From Mytilus galloprovincialis (taxonomy: Eukaryota > Mollusca > Bivalvia > Mytilida > Mytilidae), in assembly GCF_965363235.1 (NCBI RefSeq), contig NC_134847.1, forward strand, positions 52,360,439 to 52,424,438: a DNA stretch of 64,000 bases, written 5' to 3'. A program made the position numbers and the translations under genes. Below the pieces are notes generated by a model that was not told the origin of the DNA, did not search any database, and was given only the letters and a program-made list of their open reading frames with translations. Below, piece by piece: positions 35,401-41,400 of this stretch (its first letter is position 1; the number at the start of each line of letters is the position of its first letter).

Positions 35401-38400
35401 AAGAAATTCCGGTAAAGTCAATGATATCAAACAGATGTACAATGGTATATCAAATTGGGTAATATTGCATTTAATTTTTATAAAAGATTAAAACTACTAT
35501 TTTTTGCTTCATATTTGAATCTTTACGCCAATTGCCGCTAAGAAAGTAATCAAAAATTGTTTCCTTTTATTTTTATACACTTTCGGAATTACGAATCTGA
35601 ATTTTATTTTCAATTAATTTACACAATTTAATTATTGTATCTTTATTCTCATCGTGTATTAAATCTTAGTGTATTAACATCGTGACAGCATACTCTTTCT
35701 AATCCTTTCTGTTTATCCTTTCCAAATAACAACATTTATACCTGTGTACGCTTGAACTCACACCTGCGGCTAAATAGCTACAAGGTAAACGAATTGACCT
35801 CAAGCCGAGAAATATACAGTGACCTTTACAAAATAATATACACACTCTGCTCACACATTAGTTGCATTGAAATGATTATCAAAACAATAACGGTAAATAG
35901 AACTGAAATATTTTCAGTTCAATATCAGTAAAAATGTTCAATAAATATTTTATGAAAAAAATCTCAACAATAATTAATTAAATTTATTCAAAAACATTTA
36001 CTAGAGATAATTTTATAGGAGTTTAATTCAATCAATACAAAACGGTATATGCATATTCATTTTCGTTCATTCTTATATTGTGGTTAATAACTTCGACCAT
36101 TCGTCAGCTGTGCGCTTTTAATTACGTATATTGTCGATAAGCTATAAGAGTTAAACAGATTTTATTTTTTCCCAGAATTCAATAAATCAGGCTAATACGT
36201 CACGACCCACTCGAGAATTCAACCAAAAAAGTTACAAATTCTTGATTTTCTCCGTTATTAGAAGGAATATAAATTTAAAACTTTGCAAATGTGTTTTTTT
36301 ATGTTAAGATGAACATAATTAGATGATAAGTAAAAAATCGCGGAATTTCCCTTTAATATTCTATTTTTATTTCTTAATTAACTAAAACTGTATTCTTTTT
36401 CAGGCAAAGGTGTGTTTAAGGTGGTACCCAACACCTTGACAAAAAATAATTTGGCTCGTTTAATTTTCATAAAATTTTGACAAAACATTTATTTTGACTC
36501 TTTGAAAAAAATTAAAAAATTTCAAAAAATTTGAACCAATCACTTTCTCAGAAAAAATTGTTTGGATATATAGCAGTTTGACAAACACTAATTTTGATCA
36601 TTGAGGAGCTTAATATTTCCTTAACAATACAACATAATTAAAATGTTAAGCTGATTTTACAGAGTTATCTCCCTGCAGTGTTGGATACCACCTTAACTGC
36701 TATATAAATTTGTGTATATTGTCAGTTAAAAGTGACTTACCTGTTCAAGTTGCGTAGGTGTGCTATGAGCAGCATTTTCATGAACAGAAACATAAACAGG
36801 ATTATTTAAACTAAGTCTTGCCAAGTCTTTAATAGATCTGAAAACATCAAGCATTATTAGTTGTTCATATTATATCAAATATTAAGTTCCAAATGATTTG
36901 AGTTAAGAATTTTGAGAAAAAAACATCATATTAGGACTATATGGTAAGAAGGGATGTATTCATTATTGGGTTATGTTACAGTTCATTTATCATTGTATGC
37001 CCACTTGATCTACTGTTATGTAAAATTTCCAAAAGAAAGTATGCAGGTTGTGGGGGATATTGTCTATTCTTACCAGCCCAAATTTGTTCTGGTTTTACAT
37101 TAATTTGATGTGTTTAAGCTTTAGATTTTGCCATTTGTTTTGGGACTTTCGGTTTTGAATTACTTATGTTTTTGTGGTAAATATTGAATTCTTGCTAAGT
37201 ATTTCAGAACTGTATTTCAGAACTGACATTTTGAAAATAGAAATTAGCTTCTTCACATTTATAAAATTCAAATTCCTTCGTTTTAAGTTGGGTTTTTATT
37301 GCTCATATATAAAAAAGAAGATGCGGTATGTATGATTGCCAAAGAGACAACTATCCACAATAGACCAAAATGACACAGACATTAACAACTATAGGTCACC
37401 GTACGGCCTTCAACAATGAGCAAAGCCCATTCCGCATAGTGAGCTATAAAAGGCCCTGATAAGACAATGTAAAACAATTCAAACGAGAAAACTAACGGCC
37501 TTATTTAAGTAAAAAAATGAACGAAAAAACAAATATGTAACACATAAACAAACGACAGCCACTGAATTACAGGCTCTGGACTTGGGACAGGCACATACAT
37601 AAATAATGTGGCGGGGTTAAACATGTTAGCGGGATCCCAATCATCCCCTAACCTTGGACAGTGGTATAACAGTACAACATAAGAATGAACTATAAAAATC
37701 AGTTGAAAAAGGCTTAACTCATCAGATGGACAAAAATACAAGTGGACGTGGCCCGGTACATACACATCCCTACACAAAAAGACACAATGGACGGATCTGA
37801 GAGTACTCGCAGTTATCTGAAAGCTAGTTCAAAGCCACTAACAATTAATAAAAAAATCATGCAACTAAGACTAAACTATCAATCGGTACACATCCAACAT
37901 CCAATGGATTTAGTGTAAAGACGTCATAAACAGCCAGAGAAAAACATGACCTTGTGCAATGCCAAGTTACAGGTATCGACATATTGTAGATCCATGAATA
38001 TGTATATACATATAACATACTAGGAATATTTAGTTAGCTTTTAATTTACTGATAACAAAATCAATATTTATACCAATAAAAACAATATTCAATGATCTTA
38101 TTACAGTGTTGAATAGGCAACCTTTTAGAATAAGTTTATTTAAAGGAGCGACAAGTTTACATGGATCATTTCTAAATTTCCGGGCACGGTTAACAACATT
38201 TCCGTAAAAATGAGGATGTGCTATCCCGTTTGAAATAAGTTTTCTACAGGTACAACCAAACTCAAAACCAAATCTTTATATCTATGGAAAAATTTAGTAA
38301 AGGTTTTAAGTAATTTATGGTAATTTATCAGTCTGGTTTTCTGTATGTTTTAGAATGATGTTTTTTTTTACTTTTGGCAATGGTGTTGTCTCCCCTGTTC

Positions 38401-41400
38401 AGATTATAAATTTTTGTGACTCATTAAATATATGTCTTTTTTACAGAAGATTTTGAATATCATTTCAAGAGAGTTATTTTTACTTTAAATTCATAAGCTT
38501 CAGCAATTATATAAATGACACTTTAGATATGGAGAACTTTTGAAAAATAACCTTTCTTTTATTCAAAAATTTTAAAATCAACACAAAATGTACTATGCAT
38601 TTAAGTATAATCACTATAAAAATACTTGAAAACATATAATGATATTACATATATATTTACTTAGTTTGTGTGGCACTGAATAACAGTGTTTGTCTTTCGG
38701 ATGGTAGATTTTCTATAATGGCATTCATTGACTGGGCAAAACCCATATCTAAAATCCTGTCTGCTTCATCAAGAACTGAAATAAATAAATGCACACTTTC
38801 AAATTAACAACATTTTTCTTTCTAAATTATTATTCAGAATAAATTCCCTTATAAACGCAATTTTCTTTTCTGATTTTTTGGATTATACAACTAATTTGGC
38901 AGATGAACTTAATATTCAGTTATATTGATCATGTTTATAAATATAACACTTATACTTTTATATTAAAGGTGAGATATCATTGATTGTTCATTTTTGCAAA
39001 TGTTTAGTTGCTTATAATTATAATTTTGTTATGCTGTACTAGCTTCACACTGTGAAGTTTCCTCTATAAAAAAAATGATTTAAGTGTAACTACTTACCAA
39101 GAATTTGCAAGGAATCAGCTGTAAAGTTGAAAGTTTCATCCATGTGTTGTAAAAGTCTGCCTGGAGTACATATCACTATGTTTGTCCTGTTTAATCTCGC
39201 TGTTTCCTCTCGTAAATGCTAAAAATATAAAAAACACATTTTAATGAAAGCAAAGAAAAAAGATTTAATACTGTAAAACAGGACATTTCTGAAAACATTC
39301 CTTAAATGTTATAAACTCACAAAATGATGCTTACATGAAGAATGAACCCTATCAACTTAGTTTTAATATAATTCATTTTAGTTTAGTTTATCTACAGTTT
39401 ATTTAAATGACTGTGTCACAAATGAGCTTTGAATGTACTTTATTTCGATTGAGTAATGTCCATCATTTTTACTATGCTGTGTAGGCTTTGTTCATTGTTG
39501 AAGGCTGTACCATGACCTACAGTTGTTAATTTCTGTGTCATGTTAGTCCCTTGTAGAGAGTTGGTTGTCTCAATTGGCAATCATTCCACATCTTTTTTAT
39601 ATCTAATCTTGTTATAGACATATTTGAATACCTGTATCATTTCCATATTATAATACCTTTTTTACATCTAGAAAAACACATTTTTAACAGCTAGATTTTT
39701 TTAAAATTTTTCCTGCCTCCCTACCTTCCATAAGTTTTCCTGTCTAACCTTACAAGTTCAGCCTTTTTTATTCATATGATCTGTTGAAGTCCACACAATG
39801 TTCCTATATAGTCTATGTAAAATGTTGGTTTTTTTTTTCATAAAATAAAATATCTGTACACTTCTTTATGTGTGGTGACATGGAACATGAGTGCATTTTT
39901 TTTGCAATATATAACCATTTATGAATATTCTACCTTCCCACCAATAACAAGCCCGGCTGAGAAGTCATGCCTGTTTCCAACCCTCTTTAACACTTCAAAT
40001 GTCTGGTAGGCTAACTCTCTAGTAGGGGAGATAATTAAAGCCCCTAAACCATCCATGTGACTCCATTTTTCTCTAAATAAACATTCTAACACCTGGAATA
40101 GATTATATATATTTTCAAAAAGAAACAGTTTAGTACAAGTAATTTAAGCAGCATGTAACATTAATATATATAATTTTCCTTTTCTAAATGATTGATATAA
40201 ATCTGTATTATCATCTGCTTTAAGCATATTTAGAACTTCATGGTTTTCCAAATACACCCATAGGATTTAAAACCTTCTGTCTATGTCATAAACACATATT
40301 TACCGGAATAAGAAATGCCAGAGTTTTTCCTGATCCTGTTTTAGCAGCTCCCAATACATCATTTCCTTTAAGTGCTAGTCCAATTGACTCTCTTTGTATA
40401 TCTGTTGGTGAGGAAAATTTAGCTATTCTCAAACCTAGAAATAAATTCCAGTACAAATAAGCTATAAGATTAACCCATGAATTCTCTCTCACTAGCTAGA
40501 ATCATAATGTTCTTCCAATTCTTGAACCAATGCATACAAACATCGTTAACTTAGTCTTTTGTGCACGAATTTATCATTTTTTTCGTGTAAATTTCGTATG
40601 ATCGTATTTTTTTTTTAAATCAGTTAGTGTTGTTATGAAAATATGGCAGGTAATTAAAGTTCGTGTTTTGAAGCCGAAGTTTAACGATTGTCACCTGTTT
40701 GTCAACAATCGACAAAAAATCAACAAAAAGCATGGAAATTGAGCACGTGTTTAACATACAAATTCAGATAATAGTTTATTCTAAGGACATCCATGCGTAT
40801 TGTGATCACCGGATTTTTACGAGATGGGTCACACTGAAGTCACTTTGCATACGGAAAATATGTCGGGGGAATTGATTCCTGGAAGAAAGCAATTAAAATA
40901 AAGTAAATTTCTTCTAAATATGAATATATTAACATGATTAAAGAATTTTCATCAGAAAAAAGTATATGTACATAAGTTTTATAATGAAAACTATCCATTG
41001 AGTTATAAAAAAACATATGAATTATTTTTTTTGATTTGAGGTTTTCTAATGACTTTAAGACCCTTTGGATTTCAAAGAACCCTATAAATTAAATTTTGTT
41101 GAAATAAACAAAGTTCAATTATGGCCCGAAAACCTGGCCCAAAAGGACTTTAATACATGCTTAGATTCAGCATTTAAAAGAACCCTTTATACATTTAATT
41201 TAAGGTGGAATGAAACACAGTTTAATTTAATCCATATAATTTTCTGTTTCAAAGGGAAATAACTCACACAGAACAAATTTTAGAGAAATTATATATGGTA
41301 AATAGTTCTCTTAAGATTAGGTATATATATATGATAAATAGTTCTCTAAAATTAGATATGATGTTACCATGTTTATATATCTAATCAATAGAATGATATT

